The position numbers and the translations under genes were made by a program. Positions 48,226-56,542 of a stretch of 64,000 nucleotides of DNA are shown in pieces; the stretch's first letter is position 1, and every line of letters starts with the position of its first letter. Origin of the DNA: Rhodomicrobium vannielii ATCC 17100 (GTDB lineage: Bacteria > Pseudomonadota > Alphaproteobacteria > Rhizobiales > Rhodomicrobiaceae); the NCBI RefSeq assembly GCF_000166055.1, contig NC_014664.1, positions 3,813,501 to 3,877,500 of the forward strand, in the 5' to 3' direction. The notes under the pieces were generated by a model, which saw only the letters and a program-made list of their open reading frames with translations, searched no databases and was not told the DNA's origin.

Positions 48226-48307
48226 TTGGCTTCTCGCGTGAATATCACTCTTCATCGAGAAAATATCTCGTATCCCACTCATGCAGTAGATTCTGGTGAC
48301 ATGTAAC

Positions 48308-49447
48308 ATGCCCTCGCTGAATCATTTTTCTTGCAGCATTGCAAAATTTTTGTCTGTATTTCTCTTGATCATGGTTCCGGCAGTCGTGTTTTGCTCTGGG
48401 AGTGGCCTCGCGAAGGCCGAGCCTATCGTCATCCGTATCGGTTATCCGGGGCTCGGCGTCGACAACAGACCATTTGCATACGGCGGCATTGCCGCGATTG
48501 CTCACGCTGAAAGATACATCGAAAAAGAATTCGAGAACGACCAACATATCAAAGTGGAATGGACGCTGTTCCGCGGAGCTGGCCCGGCTGTGAATGAGGC
48601 GTTTGCCTCCGGTCAGCTCGATTTCTCCGCAGGATTGGGCGACCTGCCAGCAATCGTGCATCGATCAAACGGCATCAAGACCAAATGGCTCGCGCAGTCG
48701 GATGTGCATACGCCTATCTTTCTCGCGGTCCGGAAAGGGGTCGAAGTAAACCGTATTGAAGATCTCGTTGGAAGAAAGATCGCGCAGTTTCGCGGGACCA
48801 ATCTTCAGCTGGCAGCGGATCGGGTGCTTGCTGCGCACGGGTTGACGGAAAAAAACATCAAGTTCATCAATCTGGACTTTGCAGGGTCGGTTGCGGCTTT
48901 GCTTTCCGGCAACATCGACGGTGCTTTCGGCGGCGTTGAAGTCCTCGAGCTGAAGCGTCGCGGGATCATAGACATTCCTTACGACACCAAGGACGACAAG
49001 CCGGAATTCAGTCGCGCTGCGGGACTCTACGTAACGGAAGAGTTCGAGGCCAAACACCCCGAACTCGTGCAACGCGTTGTAAACGCATATGTCCGCGCGG
49101 CGCGTTGGGGAGCCGACGAGGCCAATCGCGAGGCTCTCAATGACGTGTACGCAAAATCCGGCATCCCGGCGCAGAGCTTCCGCGAGTATTTTTCGGGCCA
49201 GAAGCTCGCCGACCGGCTTAATCCCCTCATCGACGACTTTGTCATCGAACGCTATCGCGATCAGGCTCGGCGCGCTCTCGACTACGGACTTCTGCGCAGG
49301 CCCGTCGAAATCGAAAGCTGGATCGACCGCCGCTATCTTGAGCGCGCGCTTGCCGAACAACACCTCGAGACCTACTGGCCCCGCTCCAAGGCCGACGGCA
49401 CCAAACTGACCGAAGCGGCGGCGTCCGCTGGCAGCAAGGCGCAGTGA
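48308..49447 (+). CDS. ABC transporter substrate-binding protein (nitrate/sulfonate/taurine type)
   Basis: 379 residues from the ATG at 48308; a GTG at 48296 is also possible and neither has a good ribosome binding site. A signal peptide ends near GLAKA-EPIV. The body matches the NMT1/SsuA-like fold: IRIGYPGLGVDN, GQLDFSAGLGDLPAI, IEDLVGRKIAQFRGTNLQ and LSGNIDGAFGG. It captures a small organic or inorganic anion-type solute in the periplasm. It is the first gene of a ten-gene array that includes nitrogenase-like subunits; the ligand is unknown. Confidence 0.9.
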   Translation: MPSLNHFSCSIAKFLSVFLLIMVPAVVFCSGSGLAKAEPIVIRIGYPGLGVDNRPFAYGGIAAIAHAERYIEKEFENDQHIKVEWTLFRGAGPAVNEAFASGQLDFSAGLGDLPAIVHRSNGIKTKWLAQSDVHTPIFLAVRKGVEVNRIEDLVGRKIAQFRGTNLQLAADRVLAAHGLTEKNIKFINLDFAGSVAALLSGNIDGAFGGVEVLELKRRGIIDIPYDTKDDKPEFSRAAGLYVTEEFEAKHPELVQRVVNAYVRAARWGADEANREALNDVYAKSGIPAQSFREYFSGQKLADRLNPLIDDFVIERYRDQARRALDYGLLRRPVEIESWIDRRYLERALAEQHLETYWPRSKADGTKLTEAAASAGSKAQ

Positions 49448-49449
49448 CG

Positions 49450-50205
49450 ATGAAGCGCTCGCATCTGCTCGGGTTGATCGTTCCCGCCGGTCTTCTTGCG
49501 GCTTGGACAGGGGCAGCTCGGTTCGGGCTGCTGCCTGCGCAGATCCTGCCGGACCCGGCGCTCGTCGCGCAAACGATCGGTGAGACGCTGGGGAGCGGCG
49601 AACTGTGGATGCACCTTTCCGCCAGCCTCCAGCGCATCGCTGTCGGCTTTGCGCTCGGCGCGGTTGCGGGACTGCTGCTTGGTGCAGCGATCGGCGCGTC
49701 TCCTTCGCTTCGGGCGCTTTTCCGGACGCCGTTTCTCGTCATGACGCAGCTTCATGCTCTCGCGATGCTACCGCTCATCGTGCTGGTCTTTGGTATCGAC
49801 GAGGAGATGAAGCTCTTCGTTATCGGCTGGGCGACATTCATTCCCGTCGTGCTGAACACCGCGCAGGGCATCCGCGAAGTGTGCCCCGCATGGCTCGAAG
49901 TCGGCCGGGTGCTTGGGTTCGATCCCTGGTATCAGGCCACCCGCGTCGTTCTGCCCGCTGCTGCGCCGTCGATCTTCACCGGAATCCGTGAGGGGCTGGC
50001 GAACGCGTGGCAGGCGCTGATCCTGGCTGAACTGTTCGCGTCCAGCGAGGGGCTCGGGTACCTGATCGTTTGGGGCCGCCAGCTCTTTCAGCTCGACCTC
50101 GTGCTAACCGCCATCTTGACGATTGCGCTGGTCGGCCTCCTGCTCAACGGGGTGCTGGGGATTGCCGAACGCCGGTTATACCGCTGGCGTGGAGGCGTCG
50201 CATGA
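49450..50205 (+). CDS. ABC transporter permease (SsuC type), first
   Basis: 251 residues with about six membrane helices. The EAA loop region is seen as EVGRVLGFDPWYQATRVVLP, followed by SIFTGIREGLANAWQALILAE, typical of the binding-protein-dependent permeases of the nitrate/sulfonate family. A GTG six bases earlier overlaps the stop of the previous gene. It ends overlapping the second permease by four bases, so they presumably form a heterodimer. Confidence 0.93.
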   Translation: MKRSHLLGLIVPAGLLAAWTGAARFGLLPAQILPDPALVAQTIGETLGSGELWMHLSASLQRIAVGFALGAVAGLLLGAAIGASPSLRALFRTPFLVMTQLHALAMLPLIVLVFGIDEEMKLFVIGWATFIPVVLNTAQGIREVCPAWLEVGRVLGFDPWYQATRVVLPAAAPSIFTGIREGLANAWQALILAELFASSEGLGYLIVWGRQLFQLDLVLTAILTIALVGLLLNGVLGIAERRLYRWRGGVA

Positions 50206-50960
50206 CGATCCGCGCGCCCTCGCTGAAGCCATTTGCCGTCCTTGGAGGCACGCTTGCGGTGTGGGAAGCCGCCACGCTTCTGGAACTAGCAGACCCCAAT
50301 TTCCTGCCGTCGCCTCATGCCGTGCTAGCGCGGGGTTGGACCGAAGTGACAACCGGCACGCTTCCCGCCGACCTCGCTGCGACGCTTTCGCGCCACATTC
50401 AAGGGCTCGGCATTGGCGTCTCCGCCGCGCTGGCTTTCGGGCTCCTGCTTGGCTTGTCCAAACTCGCTAACCGGCTTATTGGGCCGCTGTTCCTGGGCTT
50501 CAGGCAAATCGCGCTGTTTGCCTGGGTTCCGCTGCTGTCGCTGTGGTTTGGCGGAAACGAGGCTGGGAAGATCGCCTTCATCGCCGTTGCCGCCTTTACG
50601 CCGATGGTGGTGAGCACCTGGCGTGGAACAAGCGAAATTTCTCCAGCCCATCACGAACTCGCGGCGGTGCTGACCCTTGGCCGTCTCGACTACGTTCGGC
50701 TGATCGCGCTGCCGAGTGCGCTGCCGCAGGTGCTGACCGGGTTTAGAAGTTCTCTCATCGCGTCCTGGCTCGCGACAGTCGGCGCGGAACTGTTCCTGAA
50801 CGTCGCTCCTGGTCTTGGCGGCCGCCTCAACGAGGGCCGTGAAACTTTCCAGATGGATCTGCTGCTCGCCATGCTCATCGTGCTGGTGGCCATCGGCATG
50901 ATTTACCAGCGACTGGCCGATGCCGGAGAGATGAAGCTGCTGAAACGGAGAACAGCCTGA
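50202..50960 (+). CDS. ABC transporter permease (SsuC type), second
   Basis: 252 residues with about six membrane helices. LAAVLTLGRLDYVRLIALPS and VLTGFRSSLIASWLATVGAE form the EAA coupling region. Start at 50202 overlaps the first permease (ATGA); the frame upstream is an artefact. Most SsuC/TauC systems use one permease gene as a homodimer, so two distinct permeases are slightly unusual. It shares one base with the next gene. Confidence 0.93.
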   Translation: MTIRAPSLKPFAVLGGTLAVWEAATLLELADPNFLPSPHAVLARGWTEVTTGTLPADLAATLSRHIQGLGIGVSAALAFGLLLGLSKLANRLIGPLFLGFRQIALFAWVPLLSLWFGGNEAGKIAFIAVAAFTPMVVSTWRGTSEISPAHHELAAVLTLGRLDYVRLIALPSALPQVLTGFRSSLIASWLATVGAELFLNVAPGLGGRLNEGRETFQMDLLLAMLIVLVAIGMIYQRLADAGEMKLLKRRTA

Positions 50961-51796
50961 TGACCGCGCTCGCTAATCCCGTCACGTTCCGGCTTGCCGC
51001 GCTTGAACTGGAAAGCGTCGGCCGCGCCTTCGATGTAGCCGGCACAAAGTTCGACGCATTGCGCGACGTGTCGCTGACTGTGTGCGAGGGTGAATTTATC
51101 GCCTTTGTCGGCGCATCGGGATGCGGGAAGTCGACGCTTCTCAAAGCGATCGTCGGTCTCGACCGCGGCTTTGAAGGAAGTATCAGGATCGATGGAAAGC
51201 CCGTCGATGGCCCGAACCTTGACCGGAGCATCGTGTTTCAGGAGCACCGTCTCCTGCCATGGCTTACGGTCGAAGCCAATGTCGGCGCGGCGCTCAGGAG
51301 AAGCGGCCTTCCGTCCAGCGAGCGGAAACAGCGCGTGGCCGAACAGCTCGATCTCGTTGGGCTTTCCAGCTTCGCGAAGGCATATCCGGCTCAGTTGTCC
51401 GGCGGGATGGCGCAGCGTGTCGCCATCGCACGAGCGCTCGTGACGCGCCCGCGCTTTCTGCTTCTGGATGAGCCGCTCGGAGCGCTGGACGCACTGACCC
51501 GTCTCAGGCTTCAAGGCGAGCTTGCCCGGCTCATTCGACACGAGGGCACCACGGCGCTGCTCGTGACGCACGATGTTGATGAAGCCGTCACCCTCGCCGA
51601 CAGAATCGTCGTGATGAAACCGCATCCTGGGCGCGTCGCGCGGATCCTCGATGTTCCGCGCCATGCGATCCGCGACCGCTCGTCTCCAGCCTTCCTGAGA
51701 GCGCGAGACGAGGTTCTGGGGCTGCTCGGTGTTCCGGGTTTCGTCGAGGAACCCGATGCCCCCCGTGACCGCCCGGCCGAACTCCAGACGGCCTGA
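50960..51796 (+). CDS. ABC transporter ATP-binding protein (SsuB/TauB type)
   Basis: 278 residues. Walker A GASGCGKST (51-59), Q-loop SIVFQEHRLLPWL, signature LSGGMAQRVA, Walker B FLLLDEPLGALD and H-loop VTHDVDEAV. This is the nitrate/sulfonate/taurine subfamily. It energises import through the two permeases. The C-terminal 30 residues are unlike a known regulatory domain. The radical SAM gene begins 32 bases later. Confidence 0.95.
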   Translation: MTALANPVTFRLAALELESVGRAFDVAGTKFDALRDVSLTVCEGEFIAFVGASGCGKSTLLKAIVGLDRGFEGSIRIDGKPVDGPNLDRSIVFQEHRLLPWLTVEANVGAALRRSGLPSSERKQRVAEQLDLVGLSSFAKAYPAQLSGGMAQRVAIARALVTRPRFLLLDEPLGALDALTRLRLQGELARLIRHEGTTALLVTHDVDEAVTLADRIVVMKPHPGRVARILDVPRHAIRDRSSPAFLRARDEVLGLLGVPGFVEEPDAPRDRPAELQTA

Positions 51797-51828
51797 CCTC
51801 AGATCCCACACAAAAGGAGTAGTGCAGC

Positions 51829-53049
51829 ATGACGACAGAAAAACGGTCCCCCTTGCCGAAATCGAAGCTGTGGGAAGAACTGAGGCTCAAGGCCGAACTC
51901 GGCATTCATGGTGTTGCCATCACGAAGCAGGCACTCGACTTCGTGAGGCCCGCCGAACTGGCCCAGGAGCAGGTTCACAACCTGTTCGAGATGGATTTCT
52001 TCGTCCACGATTTCGAGCTTCCTTCAGGCTACGATCTTCCCGGAGGCATCTCGGTCCCGTTCCGCTGGAACCCCAATTCGGCGAACATCATCGATCTGGA
52101 TGGTAGCCGCACCATCATCACTAACAAAGGGCATGAAGTTGCGGAGGTACGCTTCCACAAGCGGCCCGGCTTTTACGGCCTGAAGACCTCGGATGGCCAG
52201 GACATGGCGACTATCGGCGCTCTGTATCGCCATCGCGCCCTGTTTTTCGCCTACAGCAACGAGTGTTCCTACAAGGATCGAGGCGAAGACTGCGCCTTCT
52301 GCAATATCAACCACACGAAGGACGTTTACGGCGAGAAGAAGGGCATCTTCTGGAAAACGCCGAGACAGATCGGTGAAGTAGCCGCGGCGGCCTTCGCGGA
52401 AAACGCGGTCGATCATCTAACGGTCAGTGGCGGCATCATCCCCGAGCGGCGCGAACTCGAATATTATCTCGACGTCGCCGAGGCGATCCAGGAGCACACC
52501 GGGCTACAGGATTTCAACGGCACTGCCGTCGTCGCCGCGCCGCTCGACCTGCGCCAGATCGACCGCTTCCACGAAGCGGGCTATCGCACCACCGCGATGA
52601 ACATCGAACTGTGGGACAAGGGCTTCTACGAAACCATCTGCCCCGGCAAGGCACGGACCAGCGGCGGCTGGGATCACTGGCTCCACGCTCTGAAATATGC
52701 CGTCGGCGTGTTCGGTCATGGCCGCGTGCGCTCGAACATGGTTGCGGGCATCGAGCCGAAGAAAAAGACGCTCGAAGGCCTTGAGCACCTCGCCGCTGCG
52801 GGCGTTGTCGGCACGTTCTCGGTGTGGTGCCCAAATCCCGGCTCCGAGCTGGAAGGCCACCGCTCGCCCGTTCCCGAGTGGTACATCGATCTCGCGGCGA
52901 AGACGACTGCGATCTGGAAGAAGAACGGCTTCACCTTCCAGCAGGTCAGCGACTGCAACGCGTCGAACGACTCCCTTCAGCACGACATCTGGCGCATCGA
53001 GGACGACCTTCTCCCGTCGCTTCAGGAAAGCAGCCTCGAACTCGCCTGA
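51829..53049 (+). CDS. radical SAM protein with C-x8-C-x2-C motif
   Basis: 406 residues, after AAAAGGAG. Three cysteines, Cys146, Cys155 and Cys158 in ECSYKDRGEDCAFCNIN, form a C-x8-C-x2-C [4Fe-4S]/SAM motif in place of the canonical C-x3-C-x2-C. A following HLTVSGGIIPERRELEYYL carries the glycine-rich SAM-binding GG-like segment; NGTAVVAAPLDLRQIDRF, GYRTTAMNIELWDKGFYE and GAASMW-like strand VGTFSVWCPNPGSE follow the TIM-barrel pattern. Placed directly before the nitrogenase-like genes, it may assemble a cofactor or modify substrate or enzyme, but its reaction is unknown. It is not an evident NifB. Confidence 0.85.
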   Translation: MTTEKRSPLPKSKLWEELRLKAELGIHGVAITKQALDFVRPAELAQEQVHNLFEMDFFVHDFELPSGYDLPGGISVPFRWNPNSANIIDLDGSRTIITNKGHEVAEVRFHKRPGFYGLKTSDGQDMATIGALYRHRALFFAYSNECSYKDRGEDCAFCNINHTKDVYGEKKGIFWKTPRQIGEVAAAAFAENAVDHLTVSGGIIPERRELEYYLDVAEAIQEHTGLQDFNGTAVVAAPLDLRQIDRFHEAGYRTTAMNIELWDKGFYETICPGKARTSGGWDHWLHALKYAVGVFGHGRVRSNMVAGIEPKKKTLEGLEHLAAAGVVGTFSVWCPNPGSELEGHRSPVPEWYIDLAAKTTAIWKKNGFTFQQVSDCNASNDSLQHDIWRIEDDLLPSLQESSLELA

Positions 53050-53067
53050 TGAGCGGAAGGGGCGACG

Positions 53068-54309
53068 GTGGCGCGAATCATGGGCAAGACTGAAGACGGC
53101 GCGCGGGCGTTCCGCGTGCCACTACACTGGCTTTTCATCCTGGCCGGCGCGACGAGCGGGATCGCCTTCGGCATCCTCTCGGTTGGGCTGCCGGTCTACG
53201 CACTGAAGCTCGGCGCCAGCGCAGCGGAGACCGGGTTCCTGCGCGCGGCGACCGGGCTCGGCATGCTGATCGCCGTGCTTCCGGCAGGCATGGCGGTGGA
53301 CCGCTTCGGAGTGAGGCGCGTGTTTTTCCTGGCGAGCGCCGCGAACGCCGCGTCCGTCGCGCTTTGCGCGCTTGCGGCGTCGCCCGAAACGCTCGCCTTC
53401 GCCATGATGGGCGAGGCTTTCACGCGCGCTTTCGTGTTCGCGGCGCTCGCGTCTGCCTTCCTCCACGCGCTGCCGCTTATCGGCCTGCACCGGGCTGGAT
53501 GGAACAAGGCCGCCATATCGCTCGGCATCAGCTTTTTCGGACCGTTTCTCGGCGGTGCGCTTATGTGGGGTCTGCCGTTTGGAGGCGTCTTTGCCATCGC
53601 TGCGGTCATGATGTGCTCGGCGAATCTCCCGCTACGCTTCATTCCCGTACCGGAGGCCGCGCAGCGAGAGGAGCATCGCCGAAGCATCGCGAGCCGATTC
53701 GCCGAAAGGCGGGCCTCGCTCGCATCGCTGTTTCGCTCGCCGGGCGTTCCGACCTGCCTTGCGGCGGAGACGCTGTTAACGGCCGTGTTTGCGTCTTTCG
53801 CAACTTTCATCGTGGTCCTCGCCGTCACGGAGCGCGGACTGGCGGCGATGGAAGCTGCGTGGATCGCTGGCGTCGAAGGTGCGGCTTACATCGCAACCTC
53901 CTTCTTCGCCGGGACGTGGATTCAGCGTTTCGCTTTTCCGGTGGCGCTCGGCGTCGGCACAGCGGTAATCGTCCCGTCGCTTGCAGGACTCGCCTTCGCG
54001 GAAGGCTTCCTCCTTCTCTTCGTTTTCGCGACAACCCTGGGCCTCGGCATCGGTCTGCTGACGCTTGTCGTGACGATGCGAGCCGGCACGCTGCCCGGTG
54101 CGAAAGGCGAGATCAGTTCACTCTTCATGACCGCAACAGGCCTCGGGGGCATGGTCGGCCCCGCTTTCGCCGGAGCTATAGCGGCGGCTTTCGGCACGCC
54201 AGCGGTCTTCCTTTCCTTCATGCCGCTCTTCGTCGCCCTTTTAGCCGTCACGGCCATTCGAGCCCGGGCACCCCGTATTTCAAGCCTCATCCCGTCGGAG
54301 GAAAAGTGA
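53068..54309 (+). CDS. MFS transporter
   Basis: 413 residues from a GTG at 53068 (GGAAGGGG upstream); the ATG at 53080 is the alternative. About twelve helices, with the MFS loop motif PAGMAVDRFGVRRVF between helices 2 and 3. There is a central cytoplasmic loop rich in Arg and Glu near residues 195-215. Lying inside the nitrogenase-like operon, it may export a product or import a precursor. Four bases overlap the NifH-like gene. Confidence 0.9.
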   Translation: MARIMGKTEDGARAFRVPLHWLFILAGATSGIAFGILSVGLPVYALKLGASAAETGFLRAATGLGMLIAVLPAGMAVDRFGVRRVFFLASAANAASVALCALAASPETLAFAMMGEAFTRAFVFAALASAFLHALPLIGLHRAGWNKAAISLGISFFGPFLGGALMWGLPFGGVFAIAAVMMCSANLPLRFIPVPEAAQREEHRRSIASRFAERRASLASLFRSPGVPTCLAAETLLTAVFASFATFIVVLAVTERGLAAMEAAWIAGVEGAAYIATSFFAGTWIQRFAFPVALGVGTAVIVPSLAGLAFAEGFLLLFVFATTLGLGIGLLTLVVTMRAGTLPGAKGEISSLFMTATGLGGMVGPAFAGAIAAAFGTPAVFLSFMPLFVALLAVTAIRARAPRISSLIPSEEK

Positions 54310-55178
54310 TCCACGCGCCGAAACACATCGCGATCTATGGCAAGGGCGGCATTGGCAAGTCCACCACCACGTCGAATATCAGCGCGGCGCTCGCCGAGTC
54401 CGGGCAACGCGTCATCCAGGTCGGCTGCGATCCAAAGGCGGACTCAACGACGATCCTTCGCGGCGGCGCGGACCTGCCGACCGTGCTCGACACGCTGCGC
54501 GAGCGCAGCCGCACCACCATCGAGTCGATCTCCGCCATCGGTTTCGGCGGGGTCCTCTGCATTGAGGCGGGAGGCCCGGTTCCGGGCGTGGGCTGCGCGG
54601 GGCGCGGCATCAGCGCGGCCATCGACCTCCTTTACGAACTGGACGTGTTCGAGACGTTCAAACCGGATGTGGTCCTTTACGACGTCCTCGGCGACGTCGT
54701 GTGCGGCGGCTTCGCGGTCCCGATCCGCGATGGCATCGCGAGCAAAGCCTTCGTGGTGACTTCGTCCGACTTCATGGCAATCTTCGCCGCGAACAACCTC
54801 TTCAAGGCCATCCAGAAATATGCGCCGACCGGCGGCGCTCGCCTCGGCGGCATCATCGCGAACGGCCTTCAGGCTTCCTACGCGCGCCCGCTCGTGGACG
54901 ATTTCGCCGCGAGAACAGGCACGCGCGTGGTGGGCTACGTGCCTCGCTCGCTCACGGTTGCGCAGGGCGAGCTTTACGGCCAGACCGTGATCGAAAGCGC
55001 GCCACGCTCTGAACAGGCCGACATTTATCGCGCCGTTGCGCGCGCCATCGTGGACGAGGAAGAAACGACGGTTCCCCATCCTCTCTCCGATCCCGACCTT
55101 AAAAGCTGGGCGCGTCAGTGGGGCGACCGGGCTTTCGCCGAGGAGAAAAAGCTGGTCGCTGTAGGGGGCGGAATCTGA
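54306..55178 (+). CDS. NifH/BchL-like ATPase [4Fe-4S] reductase
   Basis: 290 residues from a GTG at 54306, overlapping the MFS stop (GTGA) with GGAGG upstream; the same frame is open far upstream, but that is antisense noise of the MFS gene. P-loop GKGGIGKST (12-20), switch VGCDPKADST, cluster ligands Cys97 in PGVGCAGRG and Cys133 in GDVVCGGF. Arg100, the ADP-ribosylation position in NifH, is kept. The protein should transfer electrons with ATP hydrolysis to the two following subunits. It is closer in motif to NifH than to BchL by eye. Confidence 0.95.
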   Translation: MIHAPKHIAIYGKGGIGKSTTTSNISAALAESGQRVIQVGCDPKADSTTILRGGADLPTVLDTLRERSRTTIESISAIGFGGVLCIEAGGPVPGVGCAGRGISAAIDLLYELDVFETFKPDVVLYDVLGDVVCGGFAVPIRDGIASKAFVVTSSDFMAIFAANNLFKAIQKYAPTGGARLGGIIANGLQASYARPLVDDFAARTGTRVVGYVPRSLTVAQGELYGQTVIESAPRSEQADIYRAVARAIVDEEETTVPHPLSDPDLKSWARQWGDRAFAEEKKLVAVGGGI

Positions 55179-56542
55179 TGGCGCCTCGCCCCGGCCTTGT
55201 GATCCGCGAAAAACGGCTGAACGCGATTGGCGCATGGCTCGGCGCGTCGTCGTCGATCCTTGCCGAGTTCGCCTCGGGCGATGCCGCGCAGCGCGTGCGC
55301 ACGTTCTCAGAGGCTGCGCCGGACGATGTGACGGCGGCGCTCAACTTTCTCGGTGGCATCGAGGGTGCAGCTATCGTCGTGCATGCACCCCGTGGCTGCG
55401 CGGCGGCGGCTCTCGCACAAAAGGGCGCTGCGGCCTTCGCCGTGACGGGCCTCGACCAGCGCGACACCATCATCGGCTCCGGCGAGGCTCTCGCGCGCAC
55501 CATCCGGTCGCTCGTCGAACGACATCGCCCATGGGTCGTTTTCATCGTCGGCGGGCCGGTCGTGGCCATCAACAGCGATGACATCCGAAGCGTCGCCGCC
55601 GATCTGACCGAAACCCTCGGCATACCCGTCCTGCAGGTGCAGACGGACGGTTTCCGCTCGCGCATCGCTGCCACCGGCTATGATGCCGCGACGAAGCCGC
55701 TTTTGCCGCTCGCGTCGGCCCCGTTCGCGGGGGCGCGCGAGGACGTGATCAATATCATCGCGCTCAATGCGCGCGCGGGCGACGGCATAGCCATGCTGCT
55801 TGAGCCGCTCGGGCTTCGGGGGAATCTCCTGCCGGGCGGAGCGAACGCGGCGAGCTTCGAGCTAGCGGGGAAGGCGCTTCTCACCGTGCCTTTCGATGGC
55901 GATGCGGGCACGACTTTCGCGGAAAGTCTGGCTGAAGCGACGGGTGTGCCGTTCCTTTTATTGCCGCCACCCATCGGGCTTTCGGCATCGCGCGCGTGGA
56001 GCGAGGCCGTGGCCGCAGCAACCGGACGAAGCGCGTGGCCAGCCACCTGTCATCCAGTAGAGGCGGATCGGGCGCTCGACGGCTTGCGCGTCCATATCGC
56101 CTTGCCACAGGCATTTGCCTTCGCCGCCGCCGGGCTGGTGGAGGAGCTTGGCGGCGCCATCTCGGCCCTGACCGTGGATCACCTGGACAAGACGCATCTC
56201 CCCGCAGCAAGAGCCTTCGCGGAACGATGGCCCGAGGCGACGCTCCATGCGGCGGCGGGACAACCCTTTGAACTCGCCAATCTTCTGTCGAAAACAAAGC
56301 CGGACCTCTTCATCGGGCCGCCGCCCCTTGCAGCGTTTGCGAGCCGGGCCGGTATCGCCGCGGTCGGCGCGGCACCTTACCAGCTCATCGGTGCGAGCGG
56401 CGCTGAATGGCTCGCGAGCAAGGCCCGGAACGCGCTCGCCAACCGCGCTTTCGGCGCGCGCCTCGCGGGTATTCGCTCCCCATACGCAAGCGGCTGGTAT
56501 CGCCGCAGTGCCGACTGGCACATCAAGCAGGAAGTTCGCTGA
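55178..56542 (+). CDS. nitrogenase-like component 1 subunit, cysteine-poor
   Basis: 454 residues from the ATG at 55178, overlapping the NifH-like stop by one base. NifD/K/E/N superfamily pattern: IVVHAPRGCAAAALAQ (Cys74, equivalent to the P-cluster HGPxGC cysteine), TGLDQRDTIIG for the TxLxExDxVFG box, and PVVAINSDDI, where the usual Cys of the TCxxxxIGDD box is Gly (about residue 126). Only one other cysteine, Cys291, is present. It cannot build a full P-cluster side or a FeMo-co site. It resembles the one-cysteine half of dark-operative tetrapyrrole reductases. Confidence 0.85.
   Translation: MAPRPGLVIREKRLNAIGAWLGASSSILAEFASGDAAQRVRTFSEAAPDDVTAALNFLGGIEGAAIVVHAPRGCAAAALAQKGAAAFAVTGLDQRDTIIGSGEALARTIRSLVERHRPWVVFIVGGPVVAINSDDIRSVAADLTETLGIPVLQVQTDGFRSRIAATGYDAATKPLLPLASAPFAGAREDVINIIALNARAGDGIAMLLEPLGLRGNLLPGGANAASFELAGKALLTVPFDGDAGTTFAESLAEATGVPFLLLPPPIGLSASRAWSEAVAAATGRSAWPATCHPVEADRALDGLRVHIALPQAFAFAAAGLVEELGGAISALTVDHLDKTHLPAARAFAERWPEATLHAAAGQPFELANLLSKTKPDLFIGPPPLAAFASRAGIAAVGAAPYQLIGASGAEWLASKARNALANRAFGARLAGIRSPYASGWYRRSADWHIKQEVR

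Larger units (their letters stand above)
47913..48307. other. AT-rich upstream region of the nitrogenase-like operon
   Basis: About 390 bases, notably AT-rich from 48030 onward compared with neighbours. No gene is supported. It contains a short dyad at 48155-48166 and a weak sigma70-like promoter at 48197-48225. Confidence 0.5.

Noticed and set aside
53364-55178. A single 604-residue reading frame covering the NifH-like gene
   Set aside because: The front half is an out-of-frame reading of the MFS gene; homology starts exactly at the GTG at 54306.
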